Shown: positions 1 through 11,711 of the stretch, piece after piece
Position numbering within the stretch: position 1 is the stretch's first letter
Layout of the letters: the number at the start of each line of letters is the position of its first letter
NCBI GenBank assembly: GCA_029706075.1
Contig: JAINUG010000048.1
Coordinates: forward strand, 3,776,501-3,840,500
From: Aldrovandia affinis
Lineage: Eukaryota; Chordata; Actinopteri; Notacanthiformes; Halosauridae
Reading direction: 5' to 3'
DNA length: 64,000 bases
Translations under genes and position numbers: made by a program
Notes under the pieces: generated by a model
Seen by the model: only the letters and a program-made list of their open reading frames with translations
Told to the model about the DNA's origin: nothing
The model's database searches: none

Positions 1-624
1 TGGAAGTGATACATTAATGTATCATATTCTTTGATTATTAGAAATCTAACATACTGTACATGGGAGTAGTTGTAAATGACAGTGTTTCCTTTACCCCTAA
101 TTGCCCATATAATACTGCAGACAACTTTAAAACCTTTTTTTTTATACCTCTGGCAGTTTACTGCTTACCTTTGTACCATTTCAGGTTATTCACTGGAGTT
201 GAACGGCTTAAATTTCAGTAAAAACTGGAAAATGGGGATGTTCTAAAACTTTTGACCGGTAGTGTAGTATTTGGTTGAGTTAAGAGGTATATTTGTTGAA
301 AAGTATACATCATCCATACAAACTCTTTTGTTATTTATTTTGAGGGAAAAACATAAAATCTATGACCTAGAATCAATCTAAATGCAATCCCCTTTGTCCT
401 CAAGTTTGGGTGATAGGTTCTGGCAAGGATTTATTTTTAAACAGTTACATTGCTTCCACAATGTTTTTCATACATTTCAGGAATGCCAAACTCACATACA
501 TTAAAAGGACACGCCGGACCATCAGCCTCTTCAACTAACTAGTACGTCAAACAGGAAGTACTCTCAGTCAATGAATGAACACTTTTAACACAGAACTTCG
601 AGCGACTACCCTAAACAGCAAACA
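1..624. other. Left edge, no gene; Tc1 end relic
   Basis: No open frame or exon with splice signals is seen. At about 241-266 the sequence resembles the terminal repeat of a Tc1 transposon (compare the intact element at 32053-32605, which ends in a 'ttttgaacggtagtg' type motif; here 'cttttgaccggtagtgta'). The rest is unassigned AT-rich DNA. Confidence 0.4.
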
Positions 625-1056
625 CCATCACTTCGGACAACATGAGTCTACACCTCATATACCATGTCATATACACTCCCAAAATCATATCGTAATCATA
701 TGTAATGCATGATTCATTTATAATAAATCCATATTTTATCTATGAGATGTTAGAGAGCTGTCATTGAATTTCTGACATTTTCATAATCAGCACATGACCA
801 CACCTAGGTGACCACACCACTTGGAAAAACATGAGCTAACACTTGCTATAACAGACTTTCAAAATCACACTGCTCTTTTTAGTGCATAATTATGCTATAA
901 CTAATTTATATTTTATCTATAAAAAAATATCTTATATTAGATCATCTTTCACTCAGACTATAAGATGTCCTTAGCCTGCATCATTCTGCTCAAAATAAGT
1001 CTATGCTAACTATGCCATGTCACTGTTACAAATGTGTACTGTAATGCCCACTCAGG
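625..1056 (+). pseudogene. Dead copy of receptor-1 exon 1 end and intron 1
   Basis: This stretch is a direct duplicate of 2135-2597, the last bases of exon 1 and the first part of intron 1 of receptor 1. Only the final 17 exon bases (625-641) are present. The signal-peptide start is missing, and the splice donor has changed from GT to AT at 642-643. It cannot work as an exon. Similarity stops sharply after the shared 'cccactcagg' at both copies, which marks one edge of the duplication. Confidence 0.75.
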
Positions 1057-2084
1057 GGGAGGGTGGAAGGTGAGGCTTGAGTTTGCCATGAAGAGTGTCT
1101 CCAGAGTGTGGGTGGATTTCTCCAGAAATGGGAAAAAATGTAAAACATGGTAGTTGACAATTAGTATTCGCTTACCGATATACATTGATGTGAATTATTG
1201 ACAAATTATAGTGAATGCTACTAAATAAGCAGTCCTGAGCACCAATCGGAACTGATGTGCAACTGCACATCATTAATAATTACTGAAGTACTAATTGGGA
1301 TGACCCAGGTACCACAATAAACAGGAAGCTGTGTCCACATCTTTCCACTGGATGAAGTTACATGTTGTGAAACCTGGCCCCTAAAAATAAATGCCAGATT
1401 CAATATTGTTATTGGTTAGGAATATTTCACATTTAATATGAAATATTTGCCTCAGCTGATCAATGTCTGACCTATTTGATCAGATTTAAGCAGGAAAATA
1501 TCACTGTTGCTTTCGTGTCTTTTTATTACACCAGATGGCACTGTGAAACCACTGCAGGGCTGAGCTGCTCAGCAAGAGCAACTCTTCAGCACTACAACAC
1601 CTTCTCAAAGAGGGAAGCAGTCATATGACGTGGATATACTCACTACAAAATAACACAGCCGGAAGTGTATCTGAAGAGATAAACAGGTGAGAGGTGTTAC
1701 TTTTTTTAAATCTCTGAAACCTTTTTTTTACACTGCTGTTGCTTTACTGGGAAATAGTAGCTGTGTCTGATGGGACATCACAACCCATAACACCAAAATA
1801 ACATTCTGAAACACATGTGAAATGCACTTTAGAAAAGCTAACATTAACATGTAGCTCACATGTGGTTTAACATGTAGGGTTTTGGAACGTGATGAGATGC
1901 ACACACTTAAAGAGAAGTACATAAGTGTAGTGTCACAACAAAACAAGGAAGCAGGGGCCTGAGTGGTGTTCCTATGTGCATGAGGTAAGAGAGCTTGTCT
2001 TTGTTCCCTTTTTGTCGCCTGCTCTGTTTGGTTGTTCTGGTCTCTTATGGGCCTGTGATCTCTCCAGTCCTGAGTCTCTGCAGC
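1057..2084. other. 5-prime flank of receptor 1
   Basis: No gene is seen here. The last ~100 bases before the ATG at 2085 match the 5-prime leaders of receptors 2 and 3 (before 11712 and 23974), so they are probably transcribed leader. Further upstream the similarity is lost, so receptor 1 may have a different promoter. No convincing TATA box can be assigned. Confidence 0.4.
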
Positions 2085-5000
2085 ATGGCAGTGTGGGGGA
2101 CCAGGCAGCTCACAGCTCTCCTGTTCTTCAGTCTCCATCACTTCGGACAACGTGAGTCTACACCTCTGATACCATGTCATGTACACTCCCAAAATCATAT
2201 TGTTCCATGTAATGCATGATTCATTTATAATACATGCATATTTTATCTATGAGATGTTAGAGAGCTGTCATTGCATTTCTGAAGTTTTCATAATCAGCAC
2301 ATGACCACACCTAGGTGACCACACCACTCGGAAAAACATGAGCTAACACTTGCTATAACAGACTTTCAAAATTACACTGCTCTTTTTAGTGCATAATTAT
2401 AATAATTATATTATTATATATAATTATATAAATAATTATAACTAATTTATATTTTATCTATAAAAAAAGATCTTATATTAGATCATCTTTCACTCAGACT
2501 ATAAGAGGTCCTTAGCCTGCATCATTCTGCTCAAAATAAGTCTATGCTAACTATGCCATGTCACTGTTACAAATGTGTACTGTAATGCCCACTCAGGAAT
2601 TACACAATTCCTTTTAGTATATATAATATTACTGTTACATTATGAATTGTATATGACAGCTATATTGCAATACATTAGCTCCTTTCCTCAGTTTGCACCA
2701 TTCTGTTCATAATATAATAATCCAAAACTACCAAACTATTGCTGTGAGAATGGCTTCTCACTTTAATACAAGGAAGAATTATCTGCAATGTGATGATAAC
2801 AGACCTCTGATAGATTTATCTCTACTAGCATTGTTTTTCAATGTGAAAATGACTAAGAAAAGAGAAACTAAATGACCAATAGGGTATAGAAACCTATAAA
2901 TATTAATTTGCACGAGCATAAAATAACAGTGTTCATTTCAGAAAGTGGGAAAAATATCTACTGACTTAGAGAAAATTGATTTTTGCTGAAACTTTAGTGT
3001 CTTAGAGTTTTTGTTTTCCTTCCCCGTAGCCTGTGACAGGAAACTTGAGGATCGGGCAGTCTTCATAAGGACAGGACGTGAGTCTGTCTCTCTTTCATTG
3101 CTGACTGTGTCTCCAGTCTCTCTCACTCAGCTGATATGGAAAATGGAAAGCCGGGCTGTGGCAAAGATCAAGGGCGACAACATTATAGTTTACTGGAACA
3201 GAACCACTCTCTCTCTAAATGGGACTCTCGAGCTTCACGAACCCCACAAAGGTGACAGCGGTGCTTTCCGGTTGGAGGGATATGGTGGCAATGGGAAATG
3301 CGTGTTCAGTGGCAATGTTCAATTGGAGGTGCAAGGTGAGGACTGGAACTGAGTGTAAAGTATGAAGTTGACCACAATGCACCAATGCAATTGAGTGGAG
3401 AATCAATATCAATCCTAGCAATTCATTTGGTAAAATTCACATTTTATGAGAGACAATATTGTATGGTAGTAAGCTCCTAACCTGCCATTATTCATTTCTC
3501 CTGGCCTGGATTGATTTGGGTTGATCTGGATTGATTGAAAAAAACTGATGGGACAGAGTTGATTTAATTAAATTAAAAACAAGGTCACCTTTACCTGCCT
3601 GCTGGGTCTCTTTTCTATACCATGCATGATTTTGCGGTGCCAGCTATGGGCTAAACAGTTTGTATTTTTTGCTCAAAATTATTACAATTCATATTCTGTC
3701 AGTGACAATAGTCTGTCAGTGAACAGTTTAATCCCTTTAGTGCTTAGATTACCTTTTCTGTACATTTGCATTTCTAAAAGATTCTCCATAGGTACTAATA
3801 AGTGGTAGAATTTAAATGAGCAATTGCTTTATAAGGAAGTGCAAGCTTTTAAGAAATGTGAGGTCTATATATAGTTCCTAAATTGGCAATATAGCGATTA
3901 CATTTTATTAAACTGACTGAAAAGGAAAATTAAATATTTTTTATTACAAGTCTTCCCCACACATTTCCTTATAGAAATATTGCACTTGAAAAAGTGAAAG
4001 GCATTTGGTCAGCTAAGCCAAAGTAAAATACATCGAAACTGGCATCAATACTAGATACCCAAAATATATTCCTGTAGATTTTTATATGAACATCTAAAGC
4101 AATCTAAAGTCATCATAATCACAAAATAATCCAGTTTACTTTATCATTACTTTATCATTATCTAGTATCAAGTATCATTTATGAAACACAGTGTAACAAT
4201 TTTTCTAATTGCTAGATGGCCCTCATTCCAGGATAATTGTATGCTTTTTCCATAAATACATTTTTTAAACCACATATTTGTTCATAGTTCCATTGAAGTG
4301 TGTGTGCAATTTTGCTCAGAAACAAAAACAGCAGTCATTATATCATGTCATCAAAACAGGCAATCAACCAATCAATGAATCAATTTTGTCAGAGAGCATA
4401 ATACATTTAAGTACAACCTATCAATCAAAATATGAATCAATCAGCCAATATATCAGTGAACTGATGTATCTTGTGTGACATGATGTGCTTTTCAGACCCT
4501 GTCTCTCAGCCCGTTGTGTCGTTGGTCTCCTGTGACAGCGGGCGTGCAGTGCTGAGGTGTGAGGTGGAGAGGGGGGACACTGTGTCTTTCTGGTGGGGTG
4601 TCAGGGGGGGTTCTGTGAACACCAGCCTCGAGGTCATCGCTGAAGGGGGGCCCGTGCTGTCCGTGGAGAGCAGCATCTCAGGGGAGCTGGTCTGTATGGC
4701 CAACAACAGCGTCAGCGCAGAGACCAGCGCCCCCCTCAAACCTACCTGTCATGGTGAGAAGAGGGGCATTTCTCTTAAGTTGGAAATTAATTTAAATTCA
4801 GACTGAAGTTTGCTTTAGAAATGCAAGAAAAGCTTGTAAAGCTTAGTTTAGCATTAATATTGGTGATTTTGGAATCTTGAGACAAAATTGATTTCACATG
4901 GATTTATTTTAACACATACAAATGTATCTTTAAAATGTTCTGAGATAAGACATAGATGTTTAGATGTTTTAACTCCTTGTTTACAGATTTAACTGTTTAA

Positions 5001-7384
5001 GATTTCTGATTGAACACGATCCAGGTCTGAAATCCATCAATGAATGCAACCACTTACTTACTTACTGTAAAATTACCTGTGGTAATGTTTCAAATTTCAA
5101 ATTAGTTTATTGATGATGTGTTCAAATGACAGCTGACACACACAATGGTGCTAGAAGACCAGAGCATTAGGGAATGATTAGAAATACGTTTTTATTATTT
5201 ATTTCTCACACCCCATTTTCTTCCTCACTATTATTCAGACAATACTGTATTTTTAACTCCTCTGGAGCCAAAATAATTAAAGATGACTTTATACTTTGTG
5301 CCGATATTAAATATCTTTATATATTTTTTATACAAAAAATAACAAGAATACATTACTAGAATAATTATCTTTTTAATAAAACAGTGTTTGAATATGAATA
5401 AATAAAATGTGCAAAGAAAATAATATTGCAAATGCTGTCTACAAAAAGCTTCTTTCCTCTCTTAATTTACTTGCATTGGTATTGTAAACAGTATCAAATC
5501 ATACTAGAGGTCAGTGCCTGAATTGGGCCGAAGCTCACCGGGACGCAGTCCCGCCACTTCTTAATTTTCAATGCCTGCGTCCGGGACTTAATTGTGCATC
5601 CCGTTGCTTATTTATGATGAACGGTACTCACTTAAATTAAGTCAATTTCCAACTTTTCTGTGACTTTTGAGAGGTGAAATAACCAGTTTCCATTGATAAT
5701 TAGAATATGAAATAAGATCCAGGTCGTAAAAGACTATTGTACACCCAATAATCATATTTCCATAAAAATAAGCTGCAAAATGTATGTCAATGAGGTCCAC
5801 AGTGGATTACAATTACCAGATTACAACTCACATGTGACATGTATGCTAGATATCGTACCACACGTAGACTAGTACTAGCAGCGTGTTGTGCCTAAGGTTA
5901 TAGCAGGACATAATAGTTTACATCAAATGTTTTACATTGATAATAGCCTAAACTAAAATGTTAGCATGGCTAAGTAATGCGTCAGAGAAAAAAAAAAAAA
6001 AAATCAGGATAATCCACCACTGGCTAGCTCAGACGCAAACTGTCCAGAGAACAAGAGCAGTCCTGTCAGACTGTCCCTGTCAGTCGCCCGCCACAGTGGC
6101 AGACCTGAAGAAAGTGAGTCCCTGCACTTATTTTAACCCAATTCAAGCAGTGCTAGAGGGTAGAAAAGTCCTTTATTCATAAGAAAGTATGTTGCTAGTT
6201 AACATTAGCTTTATTGCTTTTAATGTCAAACACCACTAATTCATTCCACGATTGCTATTTTTAAACGATTCACAGCTCATGTTTATAGCATAAACGTGTT
6301 TATGTTTATTGCTAGTTAGATAATCGTATACTAAATGGTAGTAAAATAATAGTATACTAGATAATAGTAGTTACTAGGTTTGGTGCTGAGCCAGAGAAAA
6401 GAGAGGAGTTGATAACATTGGCGGACAAAGTAGAGGATGTCCATAGCGATGGACTGGAAAAGGGGGGGGAGGAATGGGATCGAGAGGGCAGGTGGTAGGA
6501 CGGTGGGAGTGAACAAGTTGAAGGATGTCTGAGTCAGGGAGGGGTGAGAAGGAAGACAGTGGGGTGAGAGGTTTAGGTACTGAGATGGGTGAGGGAGGGT
6601 TAGGTGCGGGAGGGGATGGGGCATAAATGCATAATGCATAAAGTATCAACAACTACGTGTGGATGGATCAACAAGACACATAGCCTTATATTGTTATCAA
6701 TAAAGCTTTTTGTGTTAATGAATACATTAGCTGATACAAATCAATATGGATATGTTTGAAAGTGTTACCAAGTGTTTTCAAATAATTCACCATTCAAATT
6801 TGAGTTGTTTTTGTTTTCAGGGACAGGAACGTTTTTCTCCTACTACATGACAGCTCATCATGTGTTCTGGGCAGTCATCACATTTCTCCTCACACTTTTC
6901 ATCCTTCTTCAGTGTAAAGTGTTGAGAGCACAAGGTGAGAGCATGACACACCATTTATATAAAACCTTTAATTTACCATCTATGACAAATTTACCAGAAA
7001 TGACCAAATTTTACACCAAAGAGATAACATCCATTCTAAATCAAGTACTTTGCCCAGTGATTACACACCTAGGATTAGAAACTAGGTTATTCTAATTATA
7101 TGATTCTTATCATTTTATTCTACTGCATACTACCCAAAACAACCTACAGTGTTTCTGTTTATCCCCCATTTCATATACCTCTTCTCCACATCCACTGGTA
7201 GCTGTATAATGTTTGTCTGAAAATAGCTTTCAATGCTTATTATGCATATGTAAGTATGAACGATTTATTTGTTGTAGGTGAGACACAGCGGCTAAGATTC
7301 TCACAGCTTGCTGTCATGGAGGTGACTGCAAGGGTGCATGATGGAGACGTGGCCATACCTATACGAGCACAGATGTCAGCGTAG
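2085..7384 (+). CDS. Receptor 1: CD2/SLAM-like, short tail
   Basis: Predicted type I membrane receptor of 283 residues. Exons: 2085-2151, 3030-3335, 4496-4753, 6821-6934, 7278-7384. All introns are GT-AG and phase 1, and the joined frame is open. The start has A at -3 and G at +4. Residues 1-22 are a signal peptide (hydrophobic LTALLFFSL). Residues 23-124 are a V-like domain (LIWKM, LNGTLELHEPHKGDSGAF) lacking the usual B/F-strand Cys pair, with Cys near each end instead. Residues 125-210 are a C2 domain with four Cys (SC, RC, VC, TC), the two-disulphide CD2/SLAM pattern. Residues 211-248 hold the membrane helix (FWAVITFLLTLFILL), which has no basic residue inside. The tail is about 35 residues without Tyr. 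Relative to receptor 2 a 2-base deletion near the end brings the stop forward. Family call is firm; orthology to CD48, CD244 or CD58 is not claimed. Confidence 0.8.
5504..6340. repeat. Degenerate interspersed repeat in intron 3
   Basis: Part of this block (about 5940-6300) matches the interior of the inverted-repeat element in the equivalent intron of receptor 2 (13848-14402), for example the 'gttgctag-taacattag' stretch. The left part (5504-5620, GC-richer) is not matched elsewhere in the window. Ends could not be defined. Confidence 0.4.
6374..6630 (-). mobile_element. L2-type LINE fragment
   Basis: This fragment matches 40486-40645, the 5-prime part of the minus-strand L2 LINE, with the same order of blocks (gaggagtt..., rgaggatgtcc, gatggactgga, gggatcgagagggcaggtgg). 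It sits in intron 3 of receptor 1 and has no coding capacity left. Confidence 0.7.
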
Positions 7385-10030
7385 TGAAGACATGTTTTAC
7401 ATTTAGATTCACTGCTGTGTTATTTTTGTCACACATCATTTCCGCTCACAGCTTTCAGTTACAGCAAGTTTGTTCCTCTGAACAAAGGGCATTGCTGCAA
7501 CGGTGCAACATCTATATTATATTAATAGGCCCTATCATCTGTGTGATTGGTCACAACTAGAACCTTTTTTGGACCCAATGTGTCTGCAATGGTTTACATT
7601 GCTGATCCATTTTTTTGTATGGGATGCATAAAAGACTAAAAGATTTTTAAAAGTTTGGCCTATGAGTGGAAATAAGGGGTGCTCAAAGTGTTTGAATATT
7701 TTGTGTGACATTAAACAGTTGGTATTCAATTCCTAATCAGGGGAGTTATTGGGTGGAATTGAATCTTGACACATACAGACTTTACCATTATATACTGTAT
7801 AGTAAGTAAAACACTGAGGGCTCTAGTTTGGGGAGGGCGGCAGCAAAAACACACCTGGACAGTAGTGTAATTGCTCATTTTCCCCAATGCAAACAAACGG
7901 CATCACTTAACAAAATAAAAACATAACGGATTTATTATGCAGAATAATGTCCTTCGTTGCAGGACGCAGGACAATGAGTCAAAATGGGACATCTGGTCAC
8001 CCTATGCAGAGCATTACAAGTGCATCAATGAATCGTAGTTGATATTGTTAATAAACGCGTTTTAATATATGTGGCTTTAATGAACAGATACAAACTAAAC
8101 TAAACTAACATGCGCTACACCTCTTTTCCTCTTCCTCCTCCTGGACAACTATTTCAGTTTTATAAATGGATACACATGCACTAGTTTAGTATTGCCGTAT
8201 GATGTGCCGTCCGCTTATGTACTCCATTTTACTGTAGTGAAAGCAAGTCTCATCAGCTCTTCGCAAGCCATGGTGCTTGCTCTTCATTAGATATGACGCA
8301 ATTTCCAGTTCGCTATGGCAAAAGTAAAAAATGGAAAAAAGCTGATGATCTGATTGGCCATAATAAACCAAACCCTCACCACACCCACAGGTGTTCTTCT
8401 TAAACCAATCTCTTTTACAACGGAGGTGCGCTACCAACTTGTGTCACAAAACTACCGGAATGGACAAGGGCATGCCTTAAGGCACCTTCGTCCTGGATTA
8501 GCATGCTGATTGATTTGTAAGTACTGTCTTATAATGTAACAATATGTCTGTTGACCCTTCTGTAATATATCATGCCTTTTCTTGAACATTAAAATAACTA
8601 AAATGAGGAACTGAGTGGGGTCATATTTTAAAACTGCACTTAAAACATGATGGTAGTAGTGGGTCATGCAGCTGCACTTGTCTTTTTGCACTCTGGTCAG
8701 TTCTGATCAAGAAGCAGAGGAAATATGTCTAACACAAATGTGTTGTTTGTGTGACTGTTTTAATCATCAATAGGTGTTCATTGTACAGTAGGTTGATTAA
8801 AAAGACAGAGCCTGAACATATGGTCTGTAATATATTGGGCAATAGCGCCACCATGTTGAACTGACACTCATCTCTTCTTAAGCCTTTTACCCAGGCCCAA
8901 CAGTCAGAGACCAGTAAATATAGGCTGATTTGGAATATGTATAAACCATTTCCTAAGAGCACACTGCCATGGCAACCATTTTTGACTTTAAAATGTGCTT
9001 TATTTATCTGCATTAAACCAAGGGCATGGTGGAAAAACAAATGATGTACATATAATCGTATGGGCCAAACAACCACAAAAAAAACTCCAAAAAACATACC
9101 AATACAAAAACCAAAAGGTTCAAAAATAAATAAAAAGGAAATTTTTCATATCTTATGAGTTATCTTCCTTCATCTGATCCATATAACAGCCCATTCATTG
9201 CACATTTTATGCAATACTCCAGAAATTACTCGTTTGTACACGGCAAACTACAGCTGAAAAATGATCATAATTCTAACCATTGCTATACAATGCTTGGACC
9301 CTTGTTGTTCGTACTCTGCTTTGTGTGTATTAAAAATGGCCAATTTTGTTTGACCAAAAATGAAATTTATTATAGTACTTTCCTTTTCCTTTACCCCAAA
9401 CCAAAATCCCCACATCCAACCTTGTGGTACAGCCCTCCAAATAATGTAGCATTGTCCATAACCTGGTAGTCCCCCAAATAATAAAAACTATTTCCACCAA
9501 ATAACAAATGGGACACCTTTTATCCACTCTACAATTAAAATGTTTTACTGTACTGTACATTATGCGTGATAATGTTATGTAGAATCATCTGCTGCAGGTC
9601 AGATATACAGTTTTAAAAATGTATTTTGGGGAAATAGTTCTCCATGCAGTGGCCTCATAATTGTCAGATACCTAGTTTTCACATCACGGCATATGAGAGA
9701 GGGACAATATGTTTTGATATTAGGTTATTTGTTCATGGTCCATACAATATTCAAAAAGAGTGGCCTGATATCAGCTTGATCACCAACTCATGCATGTTTC
9801 CCACTCCTCTCCCCAACATCAAATGGTCTGGAAGACATTTTGGTTCCCAATCATACGGGACCCTACAGTAGAAATCTACAGTGATTTGCACTGCTGTCAC
9901 TCTTCATTTGACCATATGGGACATATTTAGCAGTACTAGGCTGCAGATCAGAATTTAAAAGATCAAATGATTTCAAACAAAAACATGCTCAATGTATGTT
10001 TCCCACTCCTCTCCCCAACATCAAAGGGAA
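7385..10030. other. Between receptors 1 and 2
   Basis: No gene is seen. The 3-prime flank of receptor 1 up to about 8700 is duplicated downstream of receptor 2 (about 14540-16350). The best preserved block is 8140-8460 against 15845-16130. It contains the 3-prime UTR of receptor 1 of unknown length. Positions 8700-9780 show nothing recognisable. Confidence 0.5.
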
Positions 10031-10300
10031 GTCCTTGGGCAACTCAAGAAATGCGGAGGCTCAGTATATGGTCTGTGCTACTTGTGTGTTTTAGCTCATC
10101 AACTACAATTTTAGTAAGACATTTTTGGTTCCCAATCACAAAATTGTTCAATTCAATTGAAAACATACGGGACCCTACAGTAGAAATCTACAGTGATTTG
10201 CACTGCTGTCACTCTTCATTTGACCATATGGGACATATTTAGCAGTACTAGGCTGCAGATCAGAATTTAAAAGATCAAATGATTTCAAACAAAAACATGA
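9786..10300. repeat. Imperfect direct repeat of about 0.2-0.3 kb
   Basis: Two adjacent copies share 'gtttcccactcctctcccc', a block with 'gggaccctacagtag', and 'gatttcaaacaaaaacatg'. The first is about 9790-9985, the second about 9990-10297 with roughly 110 extra bases. A third copy lies at about 22410-22650, upstream of receptor 3. The direct repeat marks the left end of the receptor 2 / receptor 3 duplication. Confidence 0.7.
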
Positions 10301-10791
10301 CATGTTTACAGTCATGATGTTTACAGATGTCTTCATGATTCAAAAAGTTACTGGCTAATTGAAAAATATTTTTTCAAAGTTTCTTTCAGATGATGATCAT
10401 CATCATGCTTTCTAATCTGCGGTTCCATTAGTGTATGCATGCTACCCATCTAGTGCTCACCCTGGGTACTTTAATTTACACTGGCAAATGTCAATGTCAA
10501 GGGCTGAACAGTCCAACAGAGGGGTTGGAATGAGTTGCACTGCAATGCCTGGGATAGAGAGACTCTCATTTTAGCGAGGGGGGAGGAGGTGGGGGTGACT
10601 GAAAGATACAGCATGCAAGCTTTTAAAAACTATTTTTGTTTCACTTAACAGCTTGCAAGCCATAATGTAAGTGGTGAGATGTATCTCTATCAATTACATG
10701 TGAAAGTGTTTGTGTTTGCTTTGCAATGTTGATTTTATTAAATTTTTTAAATTATTTGATTATGATGATGATTATTATTATTGTGTTAATG

Positions 10792-11208
10792 CAGTGGTTC
10801 TCAAACTATGGGTCGCGACCCCACTTGGGGTCGCCAAAGGGTCATGGTGGGGTCGCCAGAAAAATTAAACATTCAAATAAATGTAAAAATGTTTTAACCA
10901 TAGGCATTTCTTTACATTTTTTAAATGAAAAAAAATTGCCTGTTTTCTTAGCCCAGCGCAGCCACGCATCGATTAACTGTGTTCAACACTCCAAGCACAT
11001 CCATCCCATTAAGTAGGCTAAGCAGTCCGTTTAATTTTTCATAAAGATATAGCCTGTGAATGCATTTGCTACTATTTTGGAAATAGACCACCAATATGTT
11101 TCTGGAAGTTTTTCAGCGTTGTAACTGCACTATCATTTATGTATGGGGTCGCAATTTTTTCCCACCCATGAAATGGGGTCGTGGAGTAAAAAAGTTTGAG
11201 AAACCCTG
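10792..11208. mobile_element. Non-autonomous hAT-type element (MITE), 417 bp
   Basis: Terminal inverted repeats CAGTGGTTCTCAAACT and (reverse complement of the right end) CAGGGTTTCTCAAACT match at 14 of 16 bases. The element is flanked by a perfect 8-bp target duplication TGTTAATG (10784-10791 and 11209-11216). No transposase remains. An 8-bp duplication and CAG...CTG ends are typical of hAT elements. The matching region upstream of receptor 3 (about 23203-23217) has the uninterrupted site with one TGTTAATG, so this insertion came after the duplication. Confidence 0.9.
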
Positions 11209-11508
11209 TGTTAATGTATCTTCCTTACCCCCTTTATGTTGGATATCTTGTATAATCATTTAATTGCCAGTTTAGTGAAATAGTTTTTTTCCTCAAATGA
11301 ATACATAACTTCCAGATTAAAATGATAGGGATTTGAATTAAAGAATAACCTTTATTCTATAGTAGGATATAGTAGCTATATGTACTCATTAGTAGTTTCC
11401 TGGTGCTTCTACCTGGAACTTTCTATAATGTTATGTCAGTTTAATATAAAGGTCCATCAGATGCTTTGCAAGAAATAAAAACCAAACCAAATATGATTGA
11501 GTCTTAAG

Positions 11509-11711
11509 ACCGCTAAATGGGGCGGTATAGAGCAGTTTTAAGAAGTGAAGAGAGAACACAGAAGTGGTGTGTATCTTGATTCAAAACAGCAGAGGTGGTC
11601 AGAGTCGATCAGAGAGCAGCGCTTGTCTTTGTTCCTTTTGGTCGCCTGCTCTGTTTGCTTGTTCTGGTCTCATATGGGCCTCTGATCTCTCCAGTCCTGA
11701 GTCTCTGCAGC
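11509..11711 (+). promoter_or_regulatory. 5-prime leader and possible proximal promoter, receptor 2
   Basis: This stretch is almost identical to that before receptor 3 (about 23770-23973). It includes an ACCGC-N8-GCGGT inverted repeat at 11509-11526. Leader or promoter status is inferred from position and conservation only. It contains an in-frame upstream ATG at 11595, but receptor 3 carries a one-base shift here, so the upstream frame is not conserved and the ATG at 11712 is preferred. Confidence 0.35.

Noticed and set aside
4506-4739. Minus-strand frames opposite the C2 exons (also 12892-13176 and 25162-25446)
   Set aside because: Shadows of the receptor C2 exons, conserved only because the sense strand is.
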